A stretch of DNA of 64,000 nt from Mycobacterium botniense (lineage in GTDB: Bacteria; Actinomycetota; Actinomycetes; Mycobacteriales; Mycobacteriaceae). A program made the position numbers and the translations under genes. Shown piece after piece: positions 8,520 to 18,476 of the stretch. Every line of letters begins with the position of its first letter. Within the stretch, counting starts at the first letter, position 1. The notes beneath the pieces were generated by a model. The model did not search any database, was not told the DNA's origin, and was given only the letters and a program-made list of their open reading frames with translations. The DNA lies in assembly GCF_010723305.1 (NCBI RefSeq), contig NZ_BLKW01000004.1, positions 186,001-250,000 of the forward strand, in the 5' to 3' direction.

Positions 8520-9761
8520 TCATCCGGCAGCCACGGGGCGTGCCATCACTGTCGGCTTGAAACCGTATCGCGGCGCGCCGAAGCCGAAGTTGCGGTTGCC
8601 CATACCGCCCGTCGGTATACCGGGCGGCATGGCCGCCAGGTGGGTTTCGGGGGCCGCAGCCCAGCCGGTGCCTTGTGACGCGGAAGCCGCGGCACTTGCC
8701 GGGGTTGTCGCGGCCCAACTCGGCGGTACCGTCAGTGCCCCGACCATCGACGCGTGGCCTATCCCGGCGCTCACCGCCGAAGTGCTGGCGCTGGCCGAAC
8801 CGGCCGCACCGCCTCCCAGCGCGCCCAGGGCGCTGAGCGGACCGCTGGGAGCGAGCAAGGCCCCAAGGCCGCCGCCGAGAGGTCCGACCGGACCGCCGGC
8901 CGCGTTTCCACCCGGCCCGGCGAAGTAACCAATCATGTTCGGGATCAACGTCGACGGTATATACATCATGGCTGTTGCGCTTCCGGAGGAAAGGCCGTTC
9001 AAAACCACCGACGGGTAGTCCGTCGACGCGCTGGCAGATCCCAGAGCTGCCAGGATCGCGCCGATACCGCCCAGCCTCGATGACGCCGGGGCAGTGGATG
9101 ACGCCGGCGATGACATGCTCTGCAGCACGCTGGGTAGTGTCGACATGAATTGCGCGATGTGAGTTTGGGTTTGAGCACCCCCCGCGCTGGCGGCGGCCTG
9201 GGCAACCACGGCGGCTTGCCCGGCGATCCCAACCGGGTTGGTGGTTTGTGTTGGGGAGGTGAATGGCGTCAACTGCGAGGCGGTGGCCGAACTCGCGGCG
9301 TAACCGTACATGGCCGCGGCATCCTGGGCCCACATCTCGGCGTAGTGGGCCTCGGTGGCCATAATCGCCGGCGTGTTTTGGCCCAGGAAATTCGTCGCGA
9401 CCAACGCCGCCAGCTGAGCGCGGTTCGCCGCGACAACTGACGGCGGGACTGTCATCGCAAACGCTGCCTCGTATGCGGCCGCTGCAGCGGTGGCCTGGGT
9501 GGCCGCTTTCTGCGCTTGCGCAGCGGTGGTGCTCATCCAGGCCACATAGGGGGCGGCCGCGGCGGCCATCGACACCGATGCTGGGCCCAGCCACTCTTCG
9601 CCAGTCAGCCCGGAGATCACAGACTGGTAACCCGTTGCCGCCGAGGCTAACTCAGCAGCCAGGCTGTTCCAGGCCGAGGCCGCCACCATCATCGGCGCCG
9701 CTCCCGGACCGGCGTACATGCGCGCAGAGTTGACCTCTGGGGGTAGTGCTCCGAAATCCAT
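8520..9761 (-). CDS. PPE family protein, SVP-like subgroup (PPE15 position)
   Basis: A 413-residue PPE protein encoded 14 nt downstream of a PE gene, the standard PE-PPE pair arrangement for co-secretion. The PPE domain begins [20 protein letters not shown] and has EEWLGPAS at the conserved W turn and [15 protein letters not shown]. The Gly/Ala-rich C-terminal half carries GALTVPPSW, in which Thr replaces Ser of the GxxSVPxxW motif, and ends [18 protein letters not shown]. The position matches PPE15 (Rv1039c) in M. tuberculosis. Sequence between the PPE domain and the C-terminal motif is low complexity, so strict orthology is inference. Confidence 0.92.
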   Translation of the reverse strand: MDFGALPPEVNSARMYAGPGAAPMMVAASAWNSLAAELASAATGYQSVISGLTGEEWLGPASVSMAAAAAPYVAWMSTTAAQAQKAATQATAAAAAYEAAFAMTVPPSVVAANRAQLAALVATNFLGQNTPAIMATEAHYAEMWAQDAAAMYGYAASSATASQLTPFTSPTQTTNPVGIAGQAAVVAQAAASAGGAQTQTHIAQFMSTLPSVLQSMSSPASSTAPASSRLGGIGAILAALGSASASTDYPSVVLNGLSSGSATAMMYIPSTLIPNMIGYFAGPGGNAAGGPVGPLGGGLGALLAPSGPLSALGALGGGAAGSASASTSAVSAGIGHASMVGALTVPPSWAATTPASAAASASQGTGWAAAPETHLAAMPPGIPTGGMGNRNFGFGAPRYGFKPTVMARPVAAG

Positions 9762-9775
9762 TGTTTTCAGCCTTT

Positions 9776-10075
9776 TTAACGTGTTGTAGCGGCGTTAGCG
9801 GCCTCGGTGACCGCATACGAACCGGCGCTGGCGCCCAAGGTGTTGACGAACATCTCGTGAATTGCCGCGGCTTGGCTACAGACCGCCTGGTACATGTGAG
9901 CGTGTGCAACGAATTGCGCTGCCGTCAACGCTGATACCTCGTCTGCGGCAGCGGGAACCACGCCGGTCGTTGGTGCAGCCGCAGCGGCGTTTTGGGCCGC
10001 CATCGCCGAGCCGATTCCCTGTAAGCTGCCTGCCGCTGCTGTCAGCGCCTCAGGCTGTGTGGTGACAAACGACAT
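9776..10075 (-). CDS. PE family protein (99 aa, PE8 position)
   Basis: A short PE protein consisting of only the PE domain: [20 protein letters not shown] at the start and [16 protein letters not shown] at the end. The YAVTE segment is a YxxxE type VII export signal. The 99-residue length is typical for PE-only proteins that pair with a PPE. The ATG at 10075 has AGGAGG 7 nt upstream; the longer frame start lacks one. It is operonic with the downstream PPE (14-nt gap) and probably with esxJ/esxI. Confidence 0.93.
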   Translation of the reverse strand: MSFVTTQPEALTAAAGSLQGIGSAMAAQNAAAAAPTTGVVPAAADEVSALTAAQFVAHAHMYQAVCSQAAAIHEMFVNTLGASAGSYAVTEAANAATTR

Positions 10076-11110
10076 CAAACCCTCCTGAAAACCAAGCGAC
10101 CCCACCGCAGACCTGGTCGCTACGGTGCTGTCGCACGAGAGATGGCACGGTTCCCACTGTGACGCGGGGGCAACCCGAAGTGATAGGTCATTAACCGCTT
10201 TTTAACAACAGGTGCCGATATTTAACACAGTGATGTCGTCTTAATCTGGCTCTCGCGTCGAAAGGCCTCGTCTGTCGAACCACGAATGTTGATGCGCCGG
10301 CGGGCGCGTCGAGGGTGCCAGGGCCGCAGTCGACTCAAGCGCCGCTCGCAGCTCCCGAGCACCGAGCACCCGGCACGGCTGTTCTAATCGCCGCCGCACC
10401 GTACCGGTGGCGAGCGGGCACCGGCGGGCCCGGCGCTCCTCGATGTGGTCGGCATCATCGGGTGCGGTTCCGGCAAGCTCGACGGAACGCGAAGGTCGGC
10501 AGTGTTTTTCACATCACATGGAACTCGGATGCAGTCAGCTACCCGTCGTGAAAAGCTGAAGGGGTTGTTGAGCAAGCGATTTAGGTTTCGCCGAGGAAGA
10601 CGTGCGACGCAGCACGCCGGATCACGCCGACTGTGCAGCGCTCCCTGAGACCGGGCAGCCCGGTCCGCTTTGACGCAGGGGCGCCGAGCTTCGCCATGCG
10701 CCGGCGATGAGCTGCGCGCCGCGCTGATCTGCGCCATGCACCAGTGACACGGAGCGAAACCGGCTCCCGGCTGGGCGAACAGCAGTGTGTCGAAGAGTAA
10801 GGACTCGAGGCAGCACTGCGGCGGCGGCTCGGCACACTACATCCAACCCGTCCAACCCGAACTGGGTTGCGGCCGGATCGGTGTGCGCGACATTTAACTA
10901 CCCGGCGCGTCAGCTGATCCGGCTGGACGCACCGCACGGGCCGGCACACACGACACTGTCAGCACGGCTCGGGCCACCCTCGGTCCGGGGGGTCAGCTGC
11001 CGATGACCTGTCTCGTATCGTGCCCCGGCGCGGCCGCCTCCAGCGGTGCGGCCAGTCGCGGCCCCTGCTTCAGGGTTCGACGTGACGGCAGCGGGTGAGC
11101 GGCCGTCACG
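10076..11110. other. 1-kb stretch without a recognisable gene inside the PE/PPE island
   Basis: Short open frames exist on both strands but none has a good ribosome binding site or family motif, and several overlap each other. The first about 180 nt next to the PE gene (10076-10260) are AT-rich, with TTTTTAACAAC and TTTAACACAG tracts, and probably hold the promoter and leader for the PE-PPE-esx operon. The rest looks like decayed DNA. M. tuberculosis has IS-like sequence after PE8 as I recall, but I could not identify transposase motifs here. Confidence 0.5.
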
Positions 11111-12313
11111 TCACACCAAGACTTTTTTGGGCATGATCGTGGGCTTGAACCCGTATCGGGGAGTTCCGAAGCCGAAACCTCCCCGCCCTGCTGACGGCGG
11201 CGATGACATTCCGGCCGGCACGCCAGCCACCGAGGTGCCTTCGTCGGCGGCCGCGGTCCAGCCGGTGCCTGCCAGCGTGACGGCGCCGGTGCCGCCCGGC
11301 GCCGCTGCAGACCAGCTTGCCGGCACCGACAGCCCGCCCAGTGCGGGAGCCGAGCCCATGGCGGCCAGCACCGGAGAGTCGACGAAACCGGCAGCGCCCG
11401 CCGGGCCGGCCGCGCTTGCCAGCACCATTCCGCCACTCAGACCGGCCCCGTCCAGGGGGGTGACGTCGGAGACAGTGAACCCCGCTGGCGCGGCGGCAAT
11501 GAAATGTCCGAGGAGCGGGAATGTCGCTGTCATCATGGCGACGTTCCAGGCCAGAGTGACTCCCACGTTGTAGATGACATTGGAAACGAACGGAATACCA
11601 AGAAAATTGTTGATCGCGTTTGCCATGGCCCCGATCGGGGATGATTCGACAGCCGATGCGAGCGGGGAGGCAAGGCTTTCCACTGCACTGGGCAGTTCGG
11701 AGATCAGCCCGATCAACCCGGTTTGATTGCTGGTGGCGCTGGCAGCGGCGTGTGTGACGGCGGCGGCTTGCCCAGCGAGACCGGCAGGATTGGTGACATG
11801 GTTCGGGGAGGTGAGCGGCGTCAGTTTCCCGGCGGCGGCTGAGGAGGCCGCGTAGCCGTACATGGCGGCAGCGTCCTGGGCCCACATCTCGCCGTATTGG
11901 GCTTCGGTGGCCGCGATCGCAGGAGTGTTTTGGCCCAGGAAGTTGGTGGCCACCAGGGCGGCCAGCTGAGCGCGGTTTGCCGCGATCACCGCCGGGGGCA
12001 CCGTCATCGCGAACGCGGACTCGTAGGCTGCTGCCGACGCGGCGGCTTGCCCGGCGGCGTGCTGAACCTGCGCGGCCGTGGATGTCATCCACGCGATATA
12101 CGGTGCGGCCGCGGTGGCCATCGATGTCGACGCCGGGCCCAGCCATTCCTCCCCGCTCAGTTCTGCGAGCACCGATTGGTACGAGTCCGCCGCCGTCGCC
12201 AACTCGTCGGCCAGGCTGGTCCAGGCCGACGCAGCAGCCATCAGCGGGCCCGACCCGGGACCGGAGTAGATGAGAGCGGAGTTCACCTCGGGTGGTAGCG
12301 CTGCGAAATCCAT
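11111..12313 (-). CDS. PPE family protein, SVP-like subgroup
   Basis: A 400-residue PPE protein located 46 nt downstream of a PE-type gene. The PPE domain begins [20 protein letters not shown], with EEWLGPAS and [15 protein letters not shown] following, then a hydrophobic mid-section. Near residue 335 is [10 protein letters not shown], a canonical GxxSVPxxW motif, and the protein ends [21 protein letters not shown]. An ATG at 12313 preceded by GAGGAG about 12 nt upstream is chosen. A longer in-frame extension exists but would overlap the PE gene and is not PPE-like. The C-terminus is nearly the same as that of the upstream PE-type protein. Confidence 0.92.
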   Translation of the reverse strand: MDFAALPPEVNSALIYSGPGSGPLMAAASAWTSLADELATAADSYQSVLAELSGEEWLGPASTSMATAAAPYIAWMTSTAAQVQHAAGQAAASAAAYESAFAMTVPPAVIAANRAQLAALVATNFLGQNTPAIAATEAQYGEMWAQDAAAMYGYAASSAAAGKLTPLTSPNHVTNPAGLAGQAAAVTHAAASATSNQTGLIGLISELPSAVESLASPLASAVESSPIGAMANAINNFLGIPFVSNVIYNVGVTLAWNVAMMTATFPLLGHFIAAAPAGFTVSDVTPLDGAGLSGGMVLASAAGPAGAAGFVDSPVLAAMGSAPALGGLSVPASWSAAAPGGTGAVTLAGTGWTAAADEGTSVAGVPAGMSSPPSAGRGGFGFGTPRYGFKPTIMPKKVLV

Positions 12314-12359
12314 GGGGTCGATGTGCTCCTCGTTACGTTTGCTGGTGATCGGCTGGCCG

Positions 12360-13271
12360 CTAGACGACCGCCGGTTTGGGCATGACCGTGGGTTTGACGC
12401 CATAGCGCGGCGTGCCGAAGCCCAAGCCGCCACGGCCGGCCGACGGCACTGACGGCATGCTGGTCGGCATGGTCGCCACCGGGGCGGCGTGCGGCGCGGC
12501 AGTGGTCCAGCCGGCGCCCACCAATGTCGCCGGGGCGGGGCTCGGCGCCGGGACAGCCTCGGCGGCCCAGCTCGGTGGTACCGACAACCCCCCGATCGCT
12601 GACGCCTGGCCGACACCTGCCAACACCGGCATCGCACCGGGGCCACCTGACCCGGCCGAAGCGGCCGGCCCCACAGCACCCGCCAGCAGCGTTCCGTCCA
12701 GTCCCGTAGCGCCGGCCACGCCGCCGATCTCCTCACTTTCCCCGGCGAGGGCGGTAAGAAGGCCGCCACCGCCCAGCGCGATGACGTCGGAATACGCGGA
12801 GGCAAAATTCCCCATCTCGCTCATCACCACAGAGGTCATCGCACCCGAGGGACCCAGGGGCCCGGTATTACCAAGGAACCCGGTGAAGGCGCTCCAGGCC
12901 GCCGAAATTGCGCTGGACGGCGAGCCGGACCCGGTCAGCCCGCCCAGGATTCCGCCGAGCCCAGACAAGCCCGACCCGGCCGCCGCAGAGTTAGCCGCCT
13001 CGGTGGTCTCGTAGGACGCGGCGCTGACACCCAGAGTGTGCACGAGCATCTCATGGATGGCGGTGGCCTGGGCGCTGATCTGCTGGTAGAGCTGGCCATA
13101 AGCGGAAAACAGCGCGGCCTGCAGCACGGACACCTGGTCAGCGGCCGCGGGGACCACCGCTGTGGTCGGTGCTGCGGCTGCGGCGTTTTGCGCGGTCACC
13201 GCCGAACCGATACCGGCCAACTTGCTCGCCGCGGCGGCGAGCGCTGCAGAGTGCACGGTCACAAAAGGCAT
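12360..13271 (-). CDS. PE-family protein with a PPE-SVP-like C-terminal module
   Basis: A 303-residue protein whose first ~95 residues are a standard PE domain: [20 protein letters not shown] through the export signal [14 protein letters not shown] Gly/Ser-rich linker follows. The C-terminal third carries GGLSVPPSW (about 228-236) and ends [20 protein letters not shown], the two signatures normally found at the end of PPE-SVP proteins. The ATG at 13271 has AAGGAG 6 nt upstream. It pairs with the adjacent PPE gene, which has almost the same C-terminus. The chimeric layout is seen directly; origin by recombination with the neighbour is inference. Confidence 0.88.
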   Translation of the reverse strand: MPFVTVHSAALAAAASKLAGIGSAVTAQNAAAAAPTTAVVPAAADQVSVLQAALFSAYGQLYQQISAQATAIHEMLVHTLGVSAASYETTEAANSAAAGSGLSGLGGILGGLTGSGSPSSAISAAWSAFTGFLGNTGPLGPSGAMTSVVMSEMGNFASAYSDVIALGGGGLLTALAGESEEIGGVAGATGLDGTLLAGAVGPAASAGSGGPGAMPVLAGVGQASAIGGLSVPPSWAAEAVPAPSPAPATLVGAGWTTAAPHAAPVATMPTSMPSVPSAGRGGLGFGTPRYGVKPTVMPKPAVV

Positions 13272-14065
13272 CACGTTCTCCTTGGAAAGACGCTGCTGAT
13301 GAATTCGTACCGCGCTGTACGGTCATGAGTTTCGCCGATAGTTTTCCACTACGAAGGGTGCAGTAACTATCTTTTAACGGCCATGCCTTGTGTGTTAACA
13401 GATTCGCGGGTTTCTGACGATGACGGTAATTGATCGCTAACATGACCGCCTCGTGCCATTAACAGTGAAATTTCGTTTACACGCCGTTGATGTTCAACGA
13501 TGGAAAGTCCGACCGTGAGATTTCTTTAATAATTCGTTTACTATAGTGCCCGACCGGGGACGTGTGTTTGCTGCACCGTGTCTTCAGGACCTGAGTCCGC
13601 TGCCGGCACCGCACGCATGACGATGCGCCATATCACCGGCGGCTAGCGGTTATCGGCGATGTGTTGTCAGCTGCGACAAGCCTCCGGCCGACCGGGCACG
13701 GCAACGCCCGCTGTGGTGTTCAGTTCGCCCGGCGCGGCCGCGGGTGTGTCGGACGGTACGGTTAGACTCACCAACACATCGAGCGCCGGCCGGAAAATGC
13801 GCTGGCCTGAGCTACTGCGTTGGAAATACCGGAAGAGGGAGGGGCCAGGGGCGGATAGCACACGAACAGTTTTGTCATGGTGGCGACCATATTCCCGACA
13901 TGATGCCGCGGGGCGTCGACGCCACGTGTCGCGGCAATTATGACGTCCCGACGACGAAAAGGCGAACCATAAAAATAGTTGACACGTGTTACATTTCTTG
14001 TGCCCGGGAGGCGCCGGGTGGGGCAGTGCCCTGGCGCGGTCGATCCGCGCTAGATTCACCGCCAA
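13272..14065. other. Intergenic region between PE gene and tRNA
   Basis: No supported coding sequence lies in these ~790 nt. The half next to the PE gene is AT-rich, for example a TTTAATAATTCGTTTACTATAG tract near 13525-13545 and a TTTTAACGG run near 13372-13380, and is the likely promoter and leader of the PE-PPE pair. The end next to the tRNA has a TTGACA hexamer at 13978-13983 in a short AT-rich patch about 80 nt before the tRNA. No clear matching -10 element is seen. Confidence 0.4.
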
Positions 14066-14139
14066 GCCCCCATAGCCCAATCGGCAGAGGCAGCGGACTT
14101 AAAATCCGTCCAGTCTGGGTTCGAGTCCCAGTGGGGGCA
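14066..14139 (+). tRNA. tRNA-Leu (anticodon UAA), short variable arm
   Basis: A full cloverleaf can be folded. The 7-bp acceptor stem pairs GCCCCCA (14066-14072) with TGGGGGC (14132-14138), and A14139 is the discriminator. A 5-bp anticodon stem at 14093-14097/14105-14109 encloses loop CTTAAAA with anticodon TAA at 14100-14102. A 5-bp T stem encloses TTCGAGT. The variable region is only five bases (14110-14114), so this is a class I body, whereas bacterial leucine tRNAs normally have a long variable arm. CCA is not encoded. M. tuberculosis has a leucine tRNA (leuX) next to integrase fragments at this position, as I recall. Confidence 0.9.
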
Positions 14140-14678
14140 CCTCAAAGGCACCCGCTTTGCCTTCGACTCACACTGTCGTTCAGCTGTGGAGCTGGCAAGG
14201 GTTGCCACCGCGGTGGCGAAAGAGGCCGAGCGGGCGCCCGGTGCCGCTGCAAGCACCGTGGTATTCGGCTTCCCCTCAAGCAATGAAAAACGTTGGGCCT
14301 CAGTAAAAAGTGAGCTCGCGAGTCGTTCAGTCGAATAAGAAGCCCACAAACGTGCGAACACCAACGCCTGAAGGTCGTTGATCACAACCGGGCGGCCCGC
14401 GTGACCGTCCGCCGCCGACAAGCTGCGCGATCCTATGTGGCGACGCTCGCCATCGAGCGTAATTCTCTTGCTACGCAAGGTAATTGGAAGAATAAGTCAA
14501 CGTTGTCACCGTAAGCTCCCGCTGCGGTGCGACGCTCGTCATACCCACGGCTCGTCCCCGAAACGGGGCTGCCTGAAAAGAGCGCGACACCAGCGACCGA
14601 GCCGGTAACACCGATTTAACATTCCGTTCGAGGATGGTGAAACAGCGGTAACACGGCTGTAACCGTCGCGCTGCCAGA
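14140..14678. other. Intergenic region after tRNA with a possible ORF remnant
   Basis: No gene is supported with confidence. One plus-strand frame from GTG 14186 to TAA 14338 would give 50 residues (VELARVATAVAKEAERAPGA, ending KSELASRSVE) with coding-like codon use but no recognised family and no clear ribosome binding site. It may be the tail of a decayed gene. The tRNA-flanking position makes a former integration module plausible, but no integrase motif (R..HxxR..Y) was found. Confidence 0.3.
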
Positions 14679-14990
14679 ATGACAGCCATGAAAAGCTTAC
14701 TCGTGCTGGCGAGCATCGCAGCCGCCGTCGGTCTGGCAGCCCCTGCGCAGGCCGAGCGCTCCGGTAACGACGCGGGATTTCTTGCCGCACTCGAGCAGGC
14801 GGGTCTTAGCCATCGCGGGCCGGACCGTGCTATCGCGGCCGGTAAAGCGGTGTGTGAGCTCATGGACAACGGTCTTTCTCCGATCGACACCGTCAACGCA
14901 GTGCGCACCACCAATCCCGGATTCACGGTTGAGCATGCTGCAAAATTTGCTGGCATCGCGGCCAGCGCGTACTGCCCCGAACATCTCTGA
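14679..14990 (+). CDS. Small secreted DUF732 protein
   Basis: A 103-residue exported protein. The N-terminal signal peptide MKSLLVLASIAAAVGLAAPA ends at an AQA cleavage site. The mature part is helical with two Cys residues (in KAVCELMD and SAYCPEHL) that probably form the disulfide typical of DUF732. Landmarks are DAGFLAALEQAGL, the Gly/Lys/Val/Cys block and VEHAAKFAGIAASAYCPEH. DUF732 proteins are abundant in mycobacteria and their function is not established. The start may be 14679 or the next ATG at 14688; neither has a strong ribosome binding site. Confidence 0.85.
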   Translation: MTAMKSLLVLASIAAAVGLAAPAQAERSGNDAGFLAALEQAGLSHRGPDRAIAAGKAVCELMDNGLSPIDTVNAVRTTNPGFTVEHAAKFAGIAASAYCPEHL

Positions 14991-14993
14991 CCG

Positions 14994-15016
14994 GGACCTG
15001 CGCGGAACGCGGGTCC
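14994..15016. terminator. GC hairpin after the DUF732 gene
   Basis: Arms GGACC and GGTCC enclose an inner CGCG-gaa-CGCG stem, 4 nt after the stop codon. There is no U-tract. It is a plausible terminator by position and stability. Confidence 0.45.
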
Positions 15017-15330
15017 GGCCGAGGCCGCAATCGACGCGCCGTCGCGCAGGTTAACGGATTTGTGCTGTATCCACAGCGGGACAGCCACTGCTCGTCTGTT
15101 CGAATTCGCGCTGTGCGGGGACAGTTCCGGGTCGCGATGGTGGCCGTAGCACAGCTCTGCTGTGATGTTCGCCTCGGACATGGCGCTGAGAGCCTGAGAA
15201 GATCTCATCGGCAGCGCGTTCCGCCGGGTGCGGCGACACTATGGGCGACACTATGACAGGTCAAGACTGCTGGTCGAACCCATTTCTGCGTGTGCTGCCG
15301 ACTGAGATCCGATATGTTGCGAAAGGTTTT

Positions 15331-15349
15331 GCTCAAGCACATCTTGAGC
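15331..15349. promoter_or_regulatory. Inverted repeat before the beta-propeller gene
   Basis: Perfect 7-bp arms GCTCAAG and CTTGAGC are separated by CACAT, ending 7 nt before the GTG start of the propeller gene. This could be an operator or a translation-affecting hairpin at the ribosome binding site. Confidence 0.35.
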
Positions 15350-15356
15350 CTGCAGC

Positions 15357-16630
15357 GTGGTGCAGGTAACACCCGTTGAAAAAGACGATCCTCTCAGCAG
15401 CGAATCCGGCCGCTACACTCGCGCGGAAGCAGCACCTGCGGATACGTACGGTCCCGAACCGGGCAGTCGGTGTGTCTGCGAATCTCGTGAACGTTTGCCG
15501 CCGACGAATGGAAAATGGCTGGGTAGCGATGTGAATGAGGGAATTGAAGTTGTCGGTCTGGCCGGCGGCGCCGAACGTCAGGTCGCGGCGGCACCGTTTG
15601 TCGACGCCGGCACCGGGTGGTGTTTCACCGTGGTCGCTGATGTCGCTGTGAACAACGGCCCTATCGGGGGGATGGACATCACTTCTGACGGTCGGCGCCT
15701 GGTGGTAACGAACCATGGTGCTCACAGCGTTTCGGTGGTCGACACCCGCACCTGCACCGTCGTCGACACCGTCGCCGGCACCCCCGAACCCTTTGCGGTT
15801 GCCATGAGCGAGGCCGCACCCGACCGGGCGCACATCAGCACCGCATCGCCGGCATATGACGCCATCGCGGCGGTCGATTTGTGCACCAGGACGGTTGCCG
15901 CGGTCTATCCGATCGCGCTCAGTGTGCGTGACCTGGCCATCGGCCCGGACGGACAGCGCGTCTACCTCAGCCGTACCGGAGTCGACTGCGCCGATGTGGC
16001 GATCCTCAACACCGGCTCAGGGCGAGTCGATGCGATCACCATCGCGGGTGCGCCAGGAACGACCCCGCAATGTTTGCGCATCAGTTCGGACGCGGAACGC
16101 TTGTACCTCGCGACCAACGGCCCATCCGGTGGTCGGATTGTCGTGATCGACGCATGCCGTCAACAGGCCGTTGACATTATCGAGATCCATCTGCCATTAG
16201 CGATGTCGCGCTCAGCCCTACGGGAGGCACCGCCTATGTTGCCCGTTGCGATGCGGACGCCGGGCCGGTGCTCGACCTCATCGACACCGGCACGCACCTG
16301 GTTACCGGCACATACTCGATACGCGGGCTTGGCGGCTTTCTCACCCAGCTCACACCAAGCAGCGACGGGGCGCGGGTCTACCTCACCGACACCGGCGGTG
16401 TTATGGTGCTGTCCACCCTGACCCACGACATCATCGGCAGCCTCGGTGTCGGTGGGGAGCCCTCATGTGTGGTCGAAAGCCCCGATGGAACCTGCCTGTA
16501 CGTCGCCGACCACCGCGGCTCGGTCACCGTGGTAGCGATCGACGCGGTCAGCGCATCGAGTGCCGTCGACCCCGCCGACGGGGAATGCGCCGCCGGCGAA
16601 TGTCGTCTGCCGGAGCGAGTGCGACTCTAG
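15357..16630 (+). pseudogene. Beta-propeller (YVTN/NHL-like) protein, Rv1057-like, frameshifted
   Basis: A single seven-bladed propeller protein split over two frames. The first frame (GTG 15357) carries blade repeats such as GMDITSDGRRLVVTNHGAHSVS, DLAIGPDGQRVYLS and CLRISSDAERLYLATN, and is in register up to about VDIIEIHLP (near 16193). The repeat pattern then resumes one base off as ISDVALSPTGGTAYVARCDA and runs to TAG 16628-16630 with two more blades. One missing base around 16190-16197 explains the shift. It could be a real inactivating mutation or a sequencing or assembly error. The M. tuberculosis counterpart is intact and reported to be repressed by TrcR, whose gene lies at 5.1-5.9 kb here. 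Confidence 0.8.
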
Positions 16631-16793
16631 ATCACAGCCAGGTGACCGGCGTTGGCCCACCGGTGGGTGATCCCCTGCGTGCGACCACATCTGACCAGGA
16701 CATCTGCCAGGCGGTCTCGATAACGGCCGGTCCCAGAGCTAGCATCCCCACGTGACACAAGGTGACGCAGCGCCGAGGTGAGGCGGTCCATCC

Positions 16794-18425
16794 ATGCATA
16801 GCACCATGCAGAACTACCCGTTGACGATCACCGCTATCCTCAGGCATGCCACCAGCGTCCACAGAGCGCGCCGCGTTACCGCCGCGACCGAGGGCGGTTA
16901 CCGCCAGTGCAGCTACCGCGAGCTGGGGCAGCAGGCGGCACAGTTGGCAAACGTGTTGCGCCGCATCGGTATCACCGGCGACCAGCGGGTCGCCACATTC
17001 ATGTGGAACAACATCGAACATCTGACGACGTATCTGGCCGTACCGGCGATGGGTGCGGTGCTGCACACCCTCAACATCCGGCTGTTCGCCGACCAGATCG
17101 CTTATATCGCCAATGAGGCCGGAGACGCGGTCATCGTGGTCGATATGTCGCTGGCCGCGCTGCTGGCGCCCATCCTGCCGCGTCTGGATAGTGTGCACAC
17201 TGTGATCGCCGTGGGTGACGGCGACACCGCCCCGCTCGAGCACGGGCGTAAGACCGTGCTGCGCTACGCCGACGTGCTGGCACGAGAGTCCACCGAATTC
17301 AGTTGGCCGGATCTCGATGAGTACTCCGCGGCCGCGATGTGTTACACCAGCGGCACCACCGGCAACCCGAAGGGCGTCGTCTATAGCCATCGTTCAAGTT
17401 TCCTGCATGCCATGGCGGTGTGTACCTCTAACGGCATCGGGATCGGGTCAACCGATTGCGTGCTGCCCGTTGTGCCGATGTTCCACGCCAACGCATGGGG
17501 TCTGCCGTATGCGGCGTTGATGGCGGGTGCTGATCTGGTGCTGCCCGATCGCCACCTCGATGCCCGATCGTTGATCGGCATGATCGAGAAACTGCGGCCG
17601 ACGGTTGCCGGCGCGGTTCCGACGATCTGGAACGACGTCATGCACTACTTGGAGAAAGATCCTGCCCACGACATATCGTCGCTTCGATTGGTGGCCTGCG
17701 GTGGTTCAGCGGTTCCGATGTCACTGATGCGCACTTTTGAAGAGAAATACGGTGTGCAGATTCGGCAATTGTGGGGCATGACCGAAACCTCGCCGATGGC
17801 CACCATGGCGTGGCCACCCCCGGGGACCCCGGACCACCAGCACTGGGCGCTGCGCGCAACCCAGGGGCAGCCGGTGTGCGGTGTCGAAGCCCGCATCGTT
17901 GACGACGACGGCACCGTGTTGCCCAACGACGGGAAGGCCGTCGGTGAACTGGAGGTTCGCGGCCCGTGGATTGCCGGCTCCTACTATTTGGGGCGCGACG
18001 AGTCCAAATTCGACTCCGGCTGGCTCCGCACCGGCGATGTGGGGCGTATCGACCCGCAGGGTTTCATCACGTTGACCGACCGCGCCAAAGACGTCATCAA
18101 GTCAGGCGGAGAATGGATCTCCTCGGTTGAATTAGAAAACGTGCTGATCGCTCACCCCGATGTGATCGAGGCCGCGGTAGTAGGGGTTCCCGACGAGCGC
18201 TGGCAGGAGCGGCCACTGGCTGTGATCGTGGCGAGGGAGGGCTCATCGGTCAGTGCCGAACAGCTGAGAGCCTTCCTCGCGGACAAGGTTGTTCGGTGGT
18301 GGTTGCCGGAGCGGTGGACCTTCGTCGATGCGATTCCGCGCACCAGCGTCGGCAAATTCGACAAGAAAGCCATTCGCGCACGGTATGCCCAGAACGACTA
18401 CGCAGTAAGCGAGGTCCGCGACTGA
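16794..18425 (+). CDS. fadD14: Fatty-acyl-CoA synthetase / acyl-AMP ligase FadD14
   Basis: An ANL-superfamily adenylating enzyme that activates a carboxylic (fatty) acid with ATP and, in canonical members, transfers it to CoA. The 543 residues match the length I recall for M. tuberculosis FadD14. The P-loop-like AMP-binding motif [17 protein letters not shown] is at about 184-200. Further motifs are [10 protein letters not shown], the hinge-region [29 protein letters not shown] and the C-terminal catalytic lysine in [14 protein letters not shown] second ATG at 16806 is possible. It sits upstream of the DapB-like gene and probably in the same transcript (51-nt gap). The substrate is not known. 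Confidence 0.93.
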   Translation: MHSTMQNYPLTITAILRHATSVHRARRVTAATEGGYRQCSYRELGQQAAQLANVLRRIGITGDQRVATFMWNNIEHLTTYLAVPAMGAVLHTLNIRLFADQIAYIANEAGDAVIVVDMSLAALLAPILPRLDSVHTVIAVGDGDTAPLEHGRKTVLRYADVLARESTEFSWPDLDEYSAAAMCYTSGTTGNPKGVVYSHRSSFLHAMAVCTSNGIGIGSTDCVLPVVPMFHANAWGLPYAALMAGADLVLPDRHLDARSLIGMIEKLRPTVAGAVPTIWNDVMHYLEKDPAHDISSLRLVACGGSAVPMSLMRTFEEKYGVQIRQLWGMTETSPMATMAWPPPGTPDHQHWALRATQGQPVCGVEARIVDDDGTVLPNDGKAVGELEVRGPWIAGSYYLGRDESKFDSGWLRTGDVGRIDPQGFITLTDRAKDVIKSGGEWISSVELENVLIAHPDVIEAAVVGVPDERWQERPLAVIVAREGSSVSAEQLRAFLADKVVRWWLPERWTFVDAIPRTSVGKFDKKAIRARYAQNDYAVSEVRD

Positions 18426-18476
18426 GTACGCGACACGGTGCTTCTCGGCTGGTCGGGGAAGGAGAAAGGGGATCTC

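Larger units (their letters stand above)
14991..15356. other. Intergenic region upstream of beta-propeller gene
   Basis: No supported gene lies here. The stretch separates the DUF732 gene from the propeller gene and presumably holds the latter's promoter. Near its end is the inverted repeat GCTCAAG-cacat-CTTGAGC (15331-15349). In M. tuberculosis the equivalent promoter (Rv1057) is reported to be controlled by TrcR, MprA and SigE. I could not place specific -35/-10 elements. Confidence 0.4.

Noticed and set aside
8437..9594. Long minus-strand ORF overlapping the PPE gene
   Set aside because: Out-of-frame shadow of the 8520-9761 PPE gene; Arg/Gly-rich composition without domains.
12314..12805. 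N-terminal extension of the 11111-12313 PPE frame
   Set aside because: It would overlap the PE-SVP gene in another frame and precede the canonical MDFAALPPE start; composition is shadow-like.
14056..14478. Minus-strand ORF of 140 residues
   Set aside because: It reads antisense through the tRNA gene, giving the well-known spurious string HWDSNPDWTDFKSAA; no homology or ribosome binding site.
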